Below, piece by piece: positions 41,375 through 49,586 of a stretch of 64,000 bases of DNA. The notes below the pieces were generated by a model. The model had not been told where the DNA came from. It worked only from the letters and a program-made list of their open reading frames with translations, and ran no database searches. The first letter of the stretch is position 1. The number at the start of each line of letters is the position of its first letter. Position numbers and translations under genes: made by a program. The DNA is taken from assembly GCF_000719515.1 (NCBI RefSeq), contig NZ_JOGR01000010.1, positions 434,001 to 498,000 on the forward strand, given 5' to 3'. Source of the stretch: Glycomyces sp. NRRL B-16210 (GTDB lineage Bacteria; Actinomycetota; Actinomycetes; Mycobacteriales; Micromonosporaceae).

Positions 41375-42034
41375 TCAGGCCGCGGCCGGAAGGTTCCGGT
41401 CGTTGGCGGCGTAGAAGGACAGGCAGAGCGCGGTGCACAGGTGCACCCACACCCCGATGGAGAGCACGGGCAGCAGCCCGGGCACGAACGCGGTGACCGC
41501 GGCGATGAGCGCGGTCGTCGCGATGAGCAGGAGCGGCGCCCCGGGGAACCTGACGAGGAACGCCCAGGACAGGCGCAGGCAGCGCGCGCGGCGCAGCTCG
41601 TAGTGGGCGTCCATGGTCAGCGCGAGCACGAGGTGCGCGAGGCAGACGGCGGACGCGGCGACGAGCGCGATCTGGAGGCCGCCGGAGCCTGGCCGGTCGG
41701 TCAGGGCGGCGAGGTTCCAGCCCAGGCACGCCAGTGCGACGGCGGAGGGGGCGGCGAGGAGGTTGGCGTGGACGAACTGGCGGCGCCACCGGGCCGCGAA
41801 GGCGCGCACGAGCCGCTGGGCGTCGCCGCGCAGGCGGGTGCGGCTGCACGAGGCCGCGGCGGACAGGGCCGGGGCCCAGCCGAGCACGACCCCGCCGGCC
41901 AGCGTGAAGACGATCACGAGCAGGTTGAGCAGGCCGACGTAGGCGAGGGCGTCGAGGCGGCCGTACCAGCGCTCGACCCGCGAGCCGTCGCGGGCGGGCG
42001 CGGCCGGTCCGCGAGGGGTCTCCAGCGTCGTCAT
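41375..42034 (-). CDS. YesL-like membrane protein (DUF624)
   Basis: A 219-residue DUF624 protein with about five membrane helices, the first gene of the operon. DUF624 proteins such as YesL usually accompany oligosaccharide importers; their role is unknown, perhaps in transporter assembly or sensing. The ATG at 42034 is preferred because GGGGAG lies 5 nt upstream; an in-frame ATG six codons earlier lacks one. The N-terminus is basic and Pro-rich, and the helices are separated by Arg-rich loops. Confidence 0.82.
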   Translation of the reverse strand: MTTLETPRGPAAPARDGSRVERWYGRLDALAYVGLLNLLVIVFTLAGGVVLGWAPALSAAASCSRTRLRGDAQRLVRAFAARWRRQFVHANLLAAPSAVALACLGWNLAALTDRPGSGGLQIALVAASAVCLAHLVLALTMDAHYELRRARCLRLSWAFLVRFPGAPLLLIATTALIAAVTAFVPGLLPVLSIGVWVHLCTALCLSFYAANDRNLPAAA

Positions 42035-42127
42035 GCGTGCTCCCCACATCATCGTCGATGCGTGTTCGGGCGGCCCGGTCGGCCGCTCGTCTCCCGTGCC
42101 GCGAGGGGCGGCCCGGAGTTCACCAGA

Positions 42128-42145
42128 ATTTGAAAGGATTCAAAT
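42128..42145. promoter_or_regulatory. Operator of the pectin operon, copy B
   Basis: ATTTGAA-AGGA-TTCAAAT is a perfect inverted repeat with 7-bp arms. It lies directly after the -10 hexamer of the operon promoter, covering the predicted start of transcription. Its core matches the element before the PL11 gene at 12 of 14 positions in the same orientation. Confidence 0.7.
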
Positions 42146-42154
42146 GTGATTGAC

Positions 42155-42183
42155 ACAATAGTTAACGATCACCAGTTCGTCAA
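42155..42183 (-). promoter_or_regulatory. Sigma-70-type promoter of the pectin operon
   Basis: TTGACG (42183-42178), a 17-bp spacer and TATTGT (42160-42155) on the minus strand, driving the YesL-like gene and six followers. The leader is about 115 nt. Confidence 0.7.
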
Positions 42184-42189
42184 CGGGGG

Positions 42190-42581
42190 GCAGGCTTCCA
42201 CGTAAAGACCGTCGGTAAGGCCGCACTTCGGTCATACGGCGCCCGTGAGCAGCGGCGGGATCGACTCCATTGGGGATCGGTCCATTCTGGGATCTTCTAT
42301 CGTTGCGCCGCAATGGGATTCATGGTCATCGAAGGCCGAGATGCGGTCGAACGGGAGCGTGCGGGGCACGCAGCGGAGTTGAATCGGTTCAAGTCGGTGA
42401 CGGAAGGCGGGGTTCGGGACGTGACGCGGGTGCCGAGACGAGGTGCGGGGAACGGGACGCCGGGCGGGGAACGGGACGCGATGCGCGGATCGGGACGCGG
42501 CGAAGGCCGCGGGCGGACCCGCGGCCTTGCTCGAACACTCGGTGAGGCGGGGACCGGCCCGGAGGCCGGTCCCCGCGAAGG
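42190..42581. other. Gene-free stretch with short direct repeats
   Basis: No convincing coding sequence is found; the open frames here lack family signatures and start signals. A 16-bp direct repeat, GCGGGGAACGGGACGC, occurs at 42445 and 42464, and related GGGACGCG motifs surround it. The right end holds the hairpin at 42547. The rest shows nothing recognisable. Confidence 0.6.
42547..42576. terminator. Hairpin after the LLM oxidoreductase gene
   Basis: GCGGGGACCGGCC and GGCCGGTCCCCGC form a perfect 13-bp stem with a CGGA loop, 5 bp past the end of the LLM gene. There is no U-run. Confidence 0.8.
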
Positions 42582-43589
42582 TCAGGCCCGGGTCGCGGCG
42601 GTCGCCGCGAAGGCCTTGGCGGTCAGTTCGATCGAGTCGATCCGGTCGGCCGTCTCCTCGGTGTAGTGGACCGTGATCAGCTCGTCGGCGCCCGTGGCCT
42701 CGGCGAATTCGCTCAGGTAAGCGCCCACCGCCTCCGGCGTGCCCACGGCGGTGTACTTCGCCATGGCCGCCAGTTGCTCGCCTCCGGGCGAGGCGAGGAA
42801 CCGGTCGATCTCCTCGTCGCTGAAGTCCGGCCCGCTGGTTCCGCGCTTGACGAAGGCGCGGGCGCGGTTGCGGAAGGCGATCGTGCGCTGCGCCTCGGCC
42901 TCCTCGTGCTCCTCGGCGGCGAACACGTTGAGGCCGGCGATCAGGTACGGCCGGTCGAGCTGCTCGGACGGTTCAAACTGGTGCTTGTACGCGGCGACCG
43001 CCTCGTGCAGCGAGGCCGGCGCGAAGTGGGAGGCGAAGGCGTAGGGCAGTCCGAGGCGCGCGGCGAGCTGGGCGCCGAACAGGGAGGAGCCGAGGATGTA
43101 CAGCGGGATCTCGCCGATCGCGCGCGGCACGGCCTGGACGCCCGGGACGGTGGACTCCCCGCGCAGGTACCCCTGGAGTTCGAGCACGTCCTGCGGGAAG
43201 GCCTCCGCCGAGTTCGGGTCGCGGCGGATCGCGAGCATGGTGTTGCGGTCGGTGCCGGGCGCGCGCCCGAGGCCGAGGTCGATGCGGCCGGGGAACAGCG
43301 TCTCCAGCGTCCCGAACTGCTCGGCGATGATGAGCGGCGAGTGGTTGGGCAGCATGATCCCGCCGGCGCCGAGCCTGATGCTGTCGGTGTGCTCGGCGAT
43401 GTGGCCGATGACCACGCTCGTCGCGCTGGAAGCGATGGTCGGCATGTTGTGGTGCTCGGCGTACCAGACCCGGCGGTAGCCGCTGCGTTCGGCGGCGCGG
43501 GCGAGCTCGACGCTCGCGGCGAGGCTCTCGCGCGCGGACCGGCCCGGCGCGATCGGCGCGAGGTCGAGGATCGACAGGGCAACGGCCAT
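42582..43589 (-). CDS. LLM-class flavin-dependent oxidoreductase
   Basis: A 335-residue luciferase-like monooxygenase of the alkanal-monooxygenase-like group, using FMN or F420 supplied by a partner reductase. The N-terminal LSILDLAPI, the RVWYAEHHNMPTIASSAT stretch and IRLGAGGIMLPNHSPL are characteristic, as are DLGLGRAPGTD and the C-terminal GTPEAVGAYL. The natural substrate is unknown. GGAGAAAGG precedes the ATG. It stands alone between a terminator and the SDR gene. Confidence 0.88.
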   Translation of the reverse strand: MAVALSILDLAPIAPGRSARESLAASVELARAAERSGYRRVWYAEHHNMPTIASSATSVVIGHIAEHTDSIRLGAGGIMLPNHSPLIIAEQFGTLETLFPGRIDLGLGRAPGTDRNTMLAIRRDPNSAEAFPQDVLELQGYLRGESTVPGVQAVPRAIGEIPLYILGSSLFGAQLAARLGLPYAFASHFAPASLHEAVAAYKHQFEPSEQLDRPYLIAGLNVFAAEEHEEAEAQRTIAFRNRARAFVKRGTSGPDFSDEEIDRFLASPGGEQLAAMAKYTAVGTPEAVGAYLSEFAEATGADELITVHYTEETADRIDSIELTAKAFAATAATRA

Positions 43590-43730
43590 GTTCGGAAGCC
43601 TTTCTCCAGTTCGAATGCTTCGGTTCCAACGCCCCGGGGCGTTCGGGGAATTTCCGAAACCGTCGCCTTCGGGGCCGGCGGCACCATGAGTCTCGTCACC
43701 GGGGGAATTCCGGGGCCGCGGGGCGGCGGT

Positions 43731-44663
43731 TCAGGTGCCGTTCGCGATCGTGAAGCGCACGCCGGTGAGCTTCTCGGAGACCGTCCACAGTCGCTTCGCG
43801 GTCTCGGGGTCGGTCGCCTTCGCGTTGAGCGGGGCTAGGACCGGGCGGCCTTGGCGTTCCTTCCTGCCGTCGGGGCCGTAGTACTGGCCGCCTTGCGCCT
43901 CGGGGTCGGTCGCGGCCCGCAGTTGCGGCAGGACGCCGTCCTCGACCGGCTGGGAGATCAGCTCCGCGAACCAGCCGCCGATGAACCGCAGGAACGGGTT
44001 GACGCCGTTGGCGACCAGTTGCGTCGCGGTGAAGCCCGGGTGGGCCAGGAGGCTGGCGACGGGGCTGCCGGCGGCCCGCAGCCGCCGGTCGAGTTCGAGC
44101 CCGAACAGGGCGTTCGCGAGTTTCGACTGCCCGTAGAAGCCGGCCGCGCTGTAGCGCTTCGCGCCGGTGAGGTCGTCGAAGTGGATCTCGCCGCGGTGGT
44201 GGGCGAGGGAGCTGACGGTGACCACGCGCGGGGCGCTGCCCGCTTCGACGAGGTCCATCAGGCGCCCGGTGAGCGCGAAGTGGCCGAGGTGGTTGGTGGC
44301 GAACTGGCGCTCGTGGCCCTGCGGGCTCAGCGAGCGCGGCGGGGCCATGACCCCGGCGTTGTTGACAAGCAGGTCCACAGCGGACAGGTCGGCGTGGAGG
44401 GCCTCGGCGAACGCGGCCACCGAGTCGAGGTCGGCCAGGTCGAGCCGGCGCGCTTCCAGGCTCGCCTTGGGGATCTCGGCGAGGATCGACTCGACGGCCT
44501 CGCGGCCCTTGTCCTCGGTGCGGACGGTGAGAATGACGTGCGCGCCCCGGCGCGCCAGTTCGCGCGCGGTCGCGAGGCCGAGCCCGCTGTTGGCGCCGGT
44601 CACGACGGCGGTGCGGCCGGTCTGGTCGGGGATGTCGGCGGCGGTCCAATGGTTGGCGTTCAT
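43731..44663 (-). CDS. Retinol-dehydrogenase-like SDR
   Basis: A 310-residue SDR of the WWOX/retinol dehydrogenase-like type. TGANSGLG is at 22-29, NNAGVMAPP at 101-109, the catalytic serine in VTVSSLAHHRG near 151, and Y177 and K181 in YGQSK. The C-terminal part, YYGPDGRKERQGRP, is shared by actinobacterial members. The substrate is unknown. The ATG at 44663 gives the canonical length; longer forms read into the regulatory region, where a short inverted repeat lies at 44719. Confidence 0.87.
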   Translation of the reverse strand: MNANHWTAADIPDQTGRTAVVTGANSGLGLATARELARRGAHVILTVRTEDKGREAVESILAEIPKASLEARRLDLADLDSVAAFAEALHADLSAVDLLVNNAGVMAPPRSLSPQGHERQFATNHLGHFALTGRLMDLVEAGSAPRVVTVSSLAHHRGEIHFDDLTGAKRYSAAGFYGQSKLANALFGLELDRRLRAAGSPVASLLAHPGFTATQLVANGVNPFLRFIGGWFAELISQPVEDGVLPQLRAATDPEAQGGQYYGPDGRKERQGRPVLAPLNAKATDPETAKRLWTVSEKLTGVRFTIANGT

Positions 44664-44718
44664 GGCGGGTCTCCCGGTGGTGAGCGTTCGCGGCCGGTCG
44701 AGAAGGCCGCCCGATAAC

Positions 44719-44734
44719 ATGAATCCTAGTTCAT
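44719..44734. promoter_or_regulatory. Short inverted repeat upstream of the SDR gene
   Basis: ATGAA and TTCAT flank a TCCTAG centre in an AT-rich patch about 56 bp before the SDR start. This is a possible operator of a MarR- or HxlR-type regulator; no such gene is adjacent. Confidence 0.35.
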
Positions 44735-44787
44735 CTTAATACTCGCCCATGCCCCGGGGAATTGCAAGCCGCCGCCTCGATCGCCTG

Positions 44788-45477
44788 CTACGCATCGGTT
44801 CCCGCGCACCAGGCGCGCCAGACGCGGCGGCTGTTGGGCAGGTCGGGGTCGTCGAGGAGGCGCAGGACGTACCCGGCGTGGAGGCGCGACCACGGGTCGT
44901 CGGCCTCGGCGGCCCGTTCGAGCCGGGCCCGCAGGTCCGGGCAGTCCAGGACCCGGGCGACGCGCACGTACCCGCGGTCCTTGCACCGGTAGGCGCGGCG
45001 CACGGCCGCCTCGACGAGGTCGATGAGCTTGGCCCGCACCGGTTCGGTGTGCCCGGGGACGGCGAGGTCGCGGATGAGCCGCTCCTTCGTGCCCCAGGAC
45101 TTGGCGTACCGCCCCCACTCCCCCGGCCGCGTCGCCTCCCATTCGAGGAACAGCAGCGCGTACGGCAGGCCGGGCCAGGAGGCCATGTCGCCGCGCGGGC
45201 GGTCCCACAGCGCGCCGGGCAGCGAGTACCGCTGGGCGTCGTGATAGGCCTGCCACACCGCGAGGTAACCCGGCCTCGCCTCCAGCCACTGTGGTTCGGT
45301 GAGGTCGTAGGCCGAGCGCATCGCCTCGTTGGCGCGCTCCAGGGCCAGGCGCACCGCGTCCTGGGCGCGCAGCAGCTGCCCGATCGCCACGGCGCGCGCA
45401 CCGGGGTCCTCGGCGATCAGTCCGTGCGCCCAGCCCAACCGTTCGTCCCAGTCCGCCTGCCCTGATTCGTCCACCAT
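44788..45477 (-). CDS. Hypothetical helical protein
   Basis: A 229-residue soluble protein rich in Ala, Arg, Trp and acidic residues, with a mostly helical pattern. Segments such as DPWSRLHAGYVLRLLDDPDLP and AKLIDLVEAAVRRAYRCKD recall HEAT-like or TPR-like scaffolds, but no family can be named. The ATG at 45477 is preceded by AGAGGA at 9 nt, and upstream codons in the same frame look like noncoding sequence. It lies between the SDR and hydrolase genes without obvious operon links. Confidence 0.65.
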   Translation of the reverse strand: MVDESGQADWDERLGWAHGLIAEDPGARAVAIGQLLRAQDAVRLALERANEAMRSAYDLTEPQWLEARPGYLAVWQAYHDAQRYSLPGALWDRPRGDMASWPGLPYALLFLEWEATRPGEWGRYAKSWGTKERLIRDLAVPGHTEPVRAKLIDLVEAAVRRAYRCKDRGYVRVARVLDCPDLRARLERAAEADDPWSRLHAGYVLRLLDDPDLPNSRRVWRAWCAGTDA

Positions 45478-45663
45478 GTCCGCGATCCTCTCTTGTTCGC
45501 GCGCGGAAAGGAAGGGCGGGGCGTCCTCAGGCGGGCGGCTCGGGGAACGCCGCGGCGATGCGCGGGCCCCCTTCGGGTCGCGGCAGGGCGGTCGACCGTG
45601 GACGCGGGCCGCCGAGTCCACGATCGACAGTCCTGCGCCGCGGACGGAGTCGACGCTCGCGCG

Positions 45664-46815
45664 TTAGAGGCCGTCGAGGTAGTCGGTGAGGGCCGCGGCG
45701 TAGGCGGCCGGGTCCTCGTTCCAGGAGGCGGTGTGGCCCGAGGCGGTGGTGAACACCGTGGTCCGCTCGGGCGGGAGGAGTTCGGCGAACTCGAGGGTCG
45801 CGGTGTGGTCGACGGTCTTGTCGGCGGTGTCGACGAACAGGAGCATCGGCATGGCGAACTCGTCGGCGAAGTTGCGCTGGTCGAGGTCGTCGAGGTCGAT
45901 CTCGGCGCGCAGCTCCACGATGCGCTTGGCCGTCCAGGTGATCGGGGCGATCACGTCGCGGTCGGCGGCCTGCATGTCGAGGGTCGAGTTCCAGTCCATG
46001 ACGGGCGAGTCGAGGACGACGCCCCTGACCGAGCCGGTGTCGGCGAGTTTGCGGGCGGCGGTCGCGACGATCGCGCCGCCCATGGACCAGCCGTGGAGGA
46101 TGACGTCCTCGGCGCCGTGCGCGAGCGCGTAGTCCACCGCGTCGATCACGTCGTCGCTCTCGTATTCGCCGAGGCTGTGGAGGCCGTCGGGGGCGGCCGG
46201 AGCGCCTTCGTCGTTGCGGTGGGTGACGGCCAGGACGGGGTAGCCGAGTCCGCTGTAGACCTCGACGCCGCGGAGGGTCTCGACCGGGGAGGCGTTGCGG
46301 CCGTGGACGGTGATGACCCAGGTGGACTGATCGCCGGGGACGTGCCAGGCGGGGGCGTCGCCGAGTTCGGTCGCGATGGCGACCTCTTCGAAGGCGAGGC
46401 CGAGCGCGGTGGCGGGGTCGTCGCGGTAGGTCCAGGTGTCGATGCGGACGGCGGTGCCCTCGGCGAGGTCGCCGTAGAGGACGCGGTCGAGGGTGCGGGT
46501 GACGGTGTCGCCGTCGGTGGACAGGACCGCGCCGAGCACGGCCTGGCCGCCGTCCCAGGACAGGCCCCAGACGCCGTCCTTCTCGGTGTTCTCGCCGCGC
46601 GGCAGGGTCACGGTGGTGGCGTCGAGGGCCTCGACGGTCAGCGGGTAGTCGTTGGGGCTGTGGTCGACGTTGATGACCTCGCCGGAGAAGTACCAGCCGG
46701 CGCCGCCGAGCCCGGCGAGGGCGAGCACGAGGAGCGTCGCGAGGGCGATGACGAGGGCGCGCAGCCGGCGGCGGCGCTTGGGCGTGGGGGCGTCGGTCTC
46801 GACGGTGGCGGTCAC
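45664..46815 (-). CDS. Membrane-anchored alpha/beta hydrolase
   Basis: A 383-residue hydrolase with a basic N-terminus (KRRRRLR), one membrane helix at about 21-43 and a large outside domain. ITVHGRNAS forms the oxyanion strand, the nucleophile S244 lies in GWSMGG, an Asp near 329-332 in FVDTADKTVDHT, and H361 in SGHTASW completes the triad. It is related to the BAAT/Bem46-like serine hydrolases. The substrate is unknown. TAGGAT ends 5 nt before the GTG start, so the message may be leaderless; AGGA may instead act as a ribosome-binding site. Confidence 0.82.
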   Translation of the reverse strand: MTATVETDAPTPKRRRRLRALVIALATLLVLALAGLGGAGWYFSGEVINVDHSPNDYPLTVEALDATTVTLPRGENTEKDGVWGLSWDGGQAVLGAVLSTDGDTVTRTLDRVLYGDLAEGTAVRIDTWTYRDDPATALGLAFEEVAIATELGDAPAWHVPGDQSTWVITVHGRNASPVETLRGVEVYSGLGYPVLAVTHRNDEGAPAAPDGLHSLGEYESDDVIDAVDYALAHGAEDVILHGWSMGGAIVATAARKLADTGSVRGVVLDSPVMDWNSTLDMQAADRDVIAPITWTAKRIVELRAEIDLDDLDQRNFADEFAMPMLLFVDTADKTVDHTATLEFAELLPPERTTVFTTASGHTASWNEDPAAYAAALTDYLDGL

Positions 46816-46820
46816 GGCGG

Positions 46821-46826
46821 ATCCTA
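46821..46826 (-). promoter_or_regulatory. Possible -10 of a leaderless promoter
   Basis: TAGGAT lies 5 nt before the GTG of the hydrolase gene. The same bases contain AGGA, so a ribosome-binding site is the competing reading. Confidence 0.35.
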
Positions 46827-46950
46827 AGGAATGGGAAGGGCTGATCGGTAGATCTTAGTGCGGCGACGCCGGACCGTCCTCCCGGATGTCACCTGGACGA
46901 CCGGCGCCGTTCACGTGCCGGTCGCCCGGTTCGACGGGAAACCGGCGGTT

Positions 46951-46962
46951 TGCATCGTTGTA
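46951..46962. promoter_or_regulatory. LacI-family operator, copy 1 (autoregulatory)
   Basis: TGCATCGTTGTA agrees at 10 of 12 positions with the perfect palindromes TACAACGTTGTA at 48054 and 48187. It overlaps a TACGAT -10-like hexamer in front of the regulator gene, fitting self-repression. Confidence 0.65.
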
Positions 46963-46988
46963 CGATCACCCCGAACCTAGGAGGTGCC

Positions 46989-48002
46989 ATGGCGGCGACC
47001 CTGCACGATGTCGCGAACCTCGCGGGCGTGTCGTTCAAGACGGTCTCGAACGTCGTCAACGGCTATCCCCACGTCCGCCCGGCCACCCGCGAGAAGGTCG
47101 AGCGGGCGATCGCGGAGCTGGGCTACAAGCCGAACCTGAGCGCGCGGAGCCTGCGCTCGGGCCGCACCGGCGCGATCGCGCTCGCGGTGCCGGAGTTGAA
47201 CCTGAGCTACTTCGCCGAGCTCGCCGGCTTCGTCATCGAGGCGGCCGAGCGGGCGGGCCTGGTGACGCTCGTCGAGCAGACCGGCGGCGACCGCGCCCGG
47301 GAGATCGCGCTGCTCCAGAGCCCCCGCCTGCGCCGCACCGACGGGCTCATCCTCAGTCCGCTGGGGATGCGCCAGGAGGACGCCGGCGCGCTCGACGTGG
47401 CCTTCCCCCTGGTGCTCCTGGGCGAGCGGACCTTCGACTGGCCGAGCGACCACGTCACCATGGACAACCTGCGCGCGGCCCGGGCGGCCACCGAATACCT
47501 CCTCGCATCCGGGCGGCGGCGCATCGCGGTCATCGGCGAGAACGAGGACGAGGTCATGGGCTCGGCCCGGCTGCGCCTGCGCGGCTACCGGGAGGCTCTG
47601 GAAGCGGGCGGGGTCGAGTACGACGAGCGGCTGGTCGCCCGCGCGACCCTGTGGCACCGGGCCGACGGCGCGCGCGCGATGCGCGAGCTGCTCGACCGCG
47701 GCGTCGCGTTCGACGCGGTCTTCGGGTTCAACGACACGCTCGCGCTCGGCGCGATGCGGGTGCTCCAGGAGGCCGGGCTGCGCGTGCCCGAGGACGTGGC
47801 GGTCCTGGGCTTCGACAACCTGGACGAGGCGGCCTACGCGATCCCGTCGCTGACCACCGTCGACCCCGGTCGCGAATGGATCGCGCGCACCGCGGTCGAG
47901 ACGCTGCTCGAACGCCTCCGGCGCGGCGGCGGCGAGGCGCCGCCGAGCACGAAGCTGGCGGACTTCACGATCGTCGCGCGCGAGTCGGCGCCCGGCGCCT
48001 GA
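46989..48002 (+). CDS. LacI-family transcriptional regulator
   Basis: A 337-residue repressor. The N-terminal helix-turn-helix TLHDVANLAGVSFKTVSNVVN is followed by the hinge helix (SARSLRSGRTGAIAL) that inserts into the CG centre of the operator. A periplasmic-binding-like sugar domain ends with the usual DVAVLGFDNLDEA and a TTVDPGREWIARTAVE tail. AGGAGG lies 5 nt before the ATG. It most likely controls the adjacent sugar importer and GH1 gene and itself, through three related operators. The inducer is probably the imported glycoside. Confidence 0.93.
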   Translation: MAATLHDVANLAGVSFKTVSNVVNGYPHVRPATREKVERAIAELGYKPNLSARSLRSGRTGAIALAVPELNLSYFAELAGFVIEAAERAGLVTLVEQTGGDRAREIALLQSPRLRRTDGLILSPLGMRQEDAGALDVAFPLVLLGERTFDWPSDHVTMDNLRAARAATEYLLASGRRRIAVIGENEDEVMGSARLRLRGYREALEAGGVEYDERLVARATLWHRADGARAMRELLDRGVAFDAVFGFNDTLALGAMRVLQEAGLRVPEDVAVLGFDNLDEAAYAIPSLTTVDPGREWIARTAVETLLERLRRGGGEAPPSTKLADFTIVARESAPGA

Positions 48003-48053
48003 GGCCGGCGGTCGCCGACACGCTGCGGACCGGGGTGTCGGCACCCTTGCTTC

Positions 48054-48065
48054 TACAACGTTGTA
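48054..48065. promoter_or_regulatory. LacI-family operator, copy 2
   Basis: TACAACGTTGTA is a perfect 12-bp CG-centred palindrome in the leader of the sugar operon. Its centre is 133 bp from that of copy 3, so looping between the two is possible. Confidence 0.8.
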
Positions 48066-48186
48066 TGTTACGGTCGACACGTCGCCGAAACGGCGCGCCG
48101 CGGCGAGAGAAGACCGCCGAGGAGCACCGCGCAACCACCGCTCACCAGATCGGCGGCGACGGGGAGGGTCCATGCGATCCTCGTAT

Positions 48187-48198
48187 TACAACGTTGTA
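48187..48198. promoter_or_regulatory. LacI-family operator, copy 3
   Basis: A second perfect TACAACGTTGTA, 59 bp before the binding-protein gene. Both copies lie between the regulator and the operon it should control. Confidence 0.8.
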
Positions 48199-48256
48199 GA
48201 TAGCCATTGCGACGTGGAACCGGCGCGGACAGCGCAGTCTCGCACTGAGAGGGAAC

Positions 48257-49516
48257 ATGGACATGAAACGCACGCGGATCCTACTGGGCGCCGGCCTGAC
48301 GTCGCTCGCGCTCGTCGCGGCCGGCTGCTCCGGCGGCGACGCCGACGGCCCGGTCGAACTCACCTTCTGGCACGGCTACACCGAGGCCGACGGCGACGTC
48401 CTCGAAGGCATCGTCGAGGACTTCAACGCCTCCCAGGACGACGTCACCATCACCACCGAACTGAAGACCTGGGCAAGCATCGACGACACGCTGCTGACGG
48501 CCCTGTCCGCGGGCGAAGGACCCGACCTCGTCGCCATGCCCGCCGAGCGCCTGCCCGTGTACGCGGCCCGAGGCGCGTTCGCCGAACTCGACGACTTCTA
48601 CGCCGACGAGGCGAGCAACACCGCGAACCTCGTCCCCGGCGCGGTCGACATGATCGAGGTCGAAGGCGCCAAGTACGGCGTGCCGACCGGCTTCGTGCCC
48701 CTCGCCGTCTACTACAACACCGCGCTGTTCGACGCCGCCGGCGTCACCGCCTTCCCCGAGACGTGGGACGACTGGGTCGCGACCGCCGAGCGGCTCACCG
48801 AGGACCAGGACGGCGACGGCACGCCCGAGCAGTACGGCGTCGTGCTCCCCGACCACGCGACCGTCGCCAACGGCCTGTGGCCCTCCCTGCTCTACGGCAA
48901 CGGCGGCGACCTCGTCCAGGACGGGAAGGCCGTCATCGACTCCCCCGAGAACGCCGAGACCCTCCAGTACTGGGTCGACGCGATCAACGACCGCCAGATC
49001 TCGCCGACCGGCGTCGACGGCATCGGCGCCGACGAGCTGTTCAGCGCCGGCAAGGCCGCGATGACCGTCGGCGGCCCCTGGATGGCCTCGATCGCCGACG
49101 AGAACGGCATCGACTACGCCATCGCGCCGCTCCCGGCCGGGCCGCAGGACCAGGCCGCCTCGGCCATCGGCGTCTCCATGGCCGTCACCGTGGACGCCGA
49201 CGACGACGCCCGGGCCGCCGCCGAGGACTTCCTCGCGTTCTTCCTCGACGACGACAACGCCGCCGCCTGGTCCCTCGGCTCCGGATGGCCGCCGCTGCGC
49301 ACCGACGTCCCGGCCGACGCGGTCGCCTCCAACCCGGTCGTCGCCTCGCTCACGGAGATCGCGCCCATGGGCCGCCCGCTCCTGCCCGGCGTCGTCAACA
49401 GCGTCGACGTCCTCAGCGCCGTCGACGAACTCACCCAGCGCGCCGTCGCCGGCGAGGACGTCGCGACGCTCCTGGCCGACGCGCAGGACAAGATCCAGAA
49501 GGCGCTCGACGAGTAG
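48257..49516 (+). CDS. Sugar-binding lipoprotein (maltose-type)
   Basis: A 419-residue extracellular solute-binding protein of family 1. The signal peptide ends in the lipobox LVAAGC with C24 as the anchor. LTFWHGYTEADGD and the KYGVPTGFVPLAVYYNTALF and AGKAAMTVGGPW segments are typical. ATGs at 48257 and 48263 are both possible; GAGAGGG is closer to the first. It is the first gene of an operon with two permeases and a GH1 enzyme, so the cargo is probably a beta-glycoside or similar oligosaccharide. Confidence 0.92.
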   Translation: MDMKRTRILLGAGLTSLALVAAGCSGGDADGPVELTFWHGYTEADGDVLEGIVEDFNASQDDVTITTELKTWASIDDTLLTALSAGEGPDLVAMPAERLPVYAARGAFAELDDFYADEASNTANLVPGAVDMIEVEGAKYGVPTGFVPLAVYYNTALFDAAGVTAFPETWDDWVATAERLTEDQDGDGTPEQYGVVLPDHATVANGLWPSLLYGNGGDLVQDGKAVIDSPENAETLQYWVDAINDRQISPTGVDGIGADELFSAGKAAMTVGGPWMASIADENGIDYAIAPLPAGPQDQAASAIGVSMAVTVDADDDARAAAEDFLAFFLDDDNAAAWSLGSGWPPLRTDVPADAVASNPVVASLTEIAPMGRPLLPGVVNSVDVLSAVDELTQRAVAGEDVATLLADAQDKIQKALDE

Positions 49517-49586
49517 CACGCGGCGGCGGGGGCGCACCGCCCCCCGCCGCCGCGCCGCGCGAGTCCTCGAAGGTCGAAGGGAAACC

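Noticed and set aside
40070..42133. 687-codon plus-strand frame across the binding-protein and YesL genes
   Set aside because: Antisense to a lipoprotein with a lipobox and to a DUF624 protein; composition typical of a mirror frame.
42313..42666. Short plus-strand open frames in the gap before the LLM oxidoreductase gene
   Set aside because: No ribosome-binding site or motif, they run through short direct repeats and a terminator hairpin, and they continue antisense into the LLM gene.
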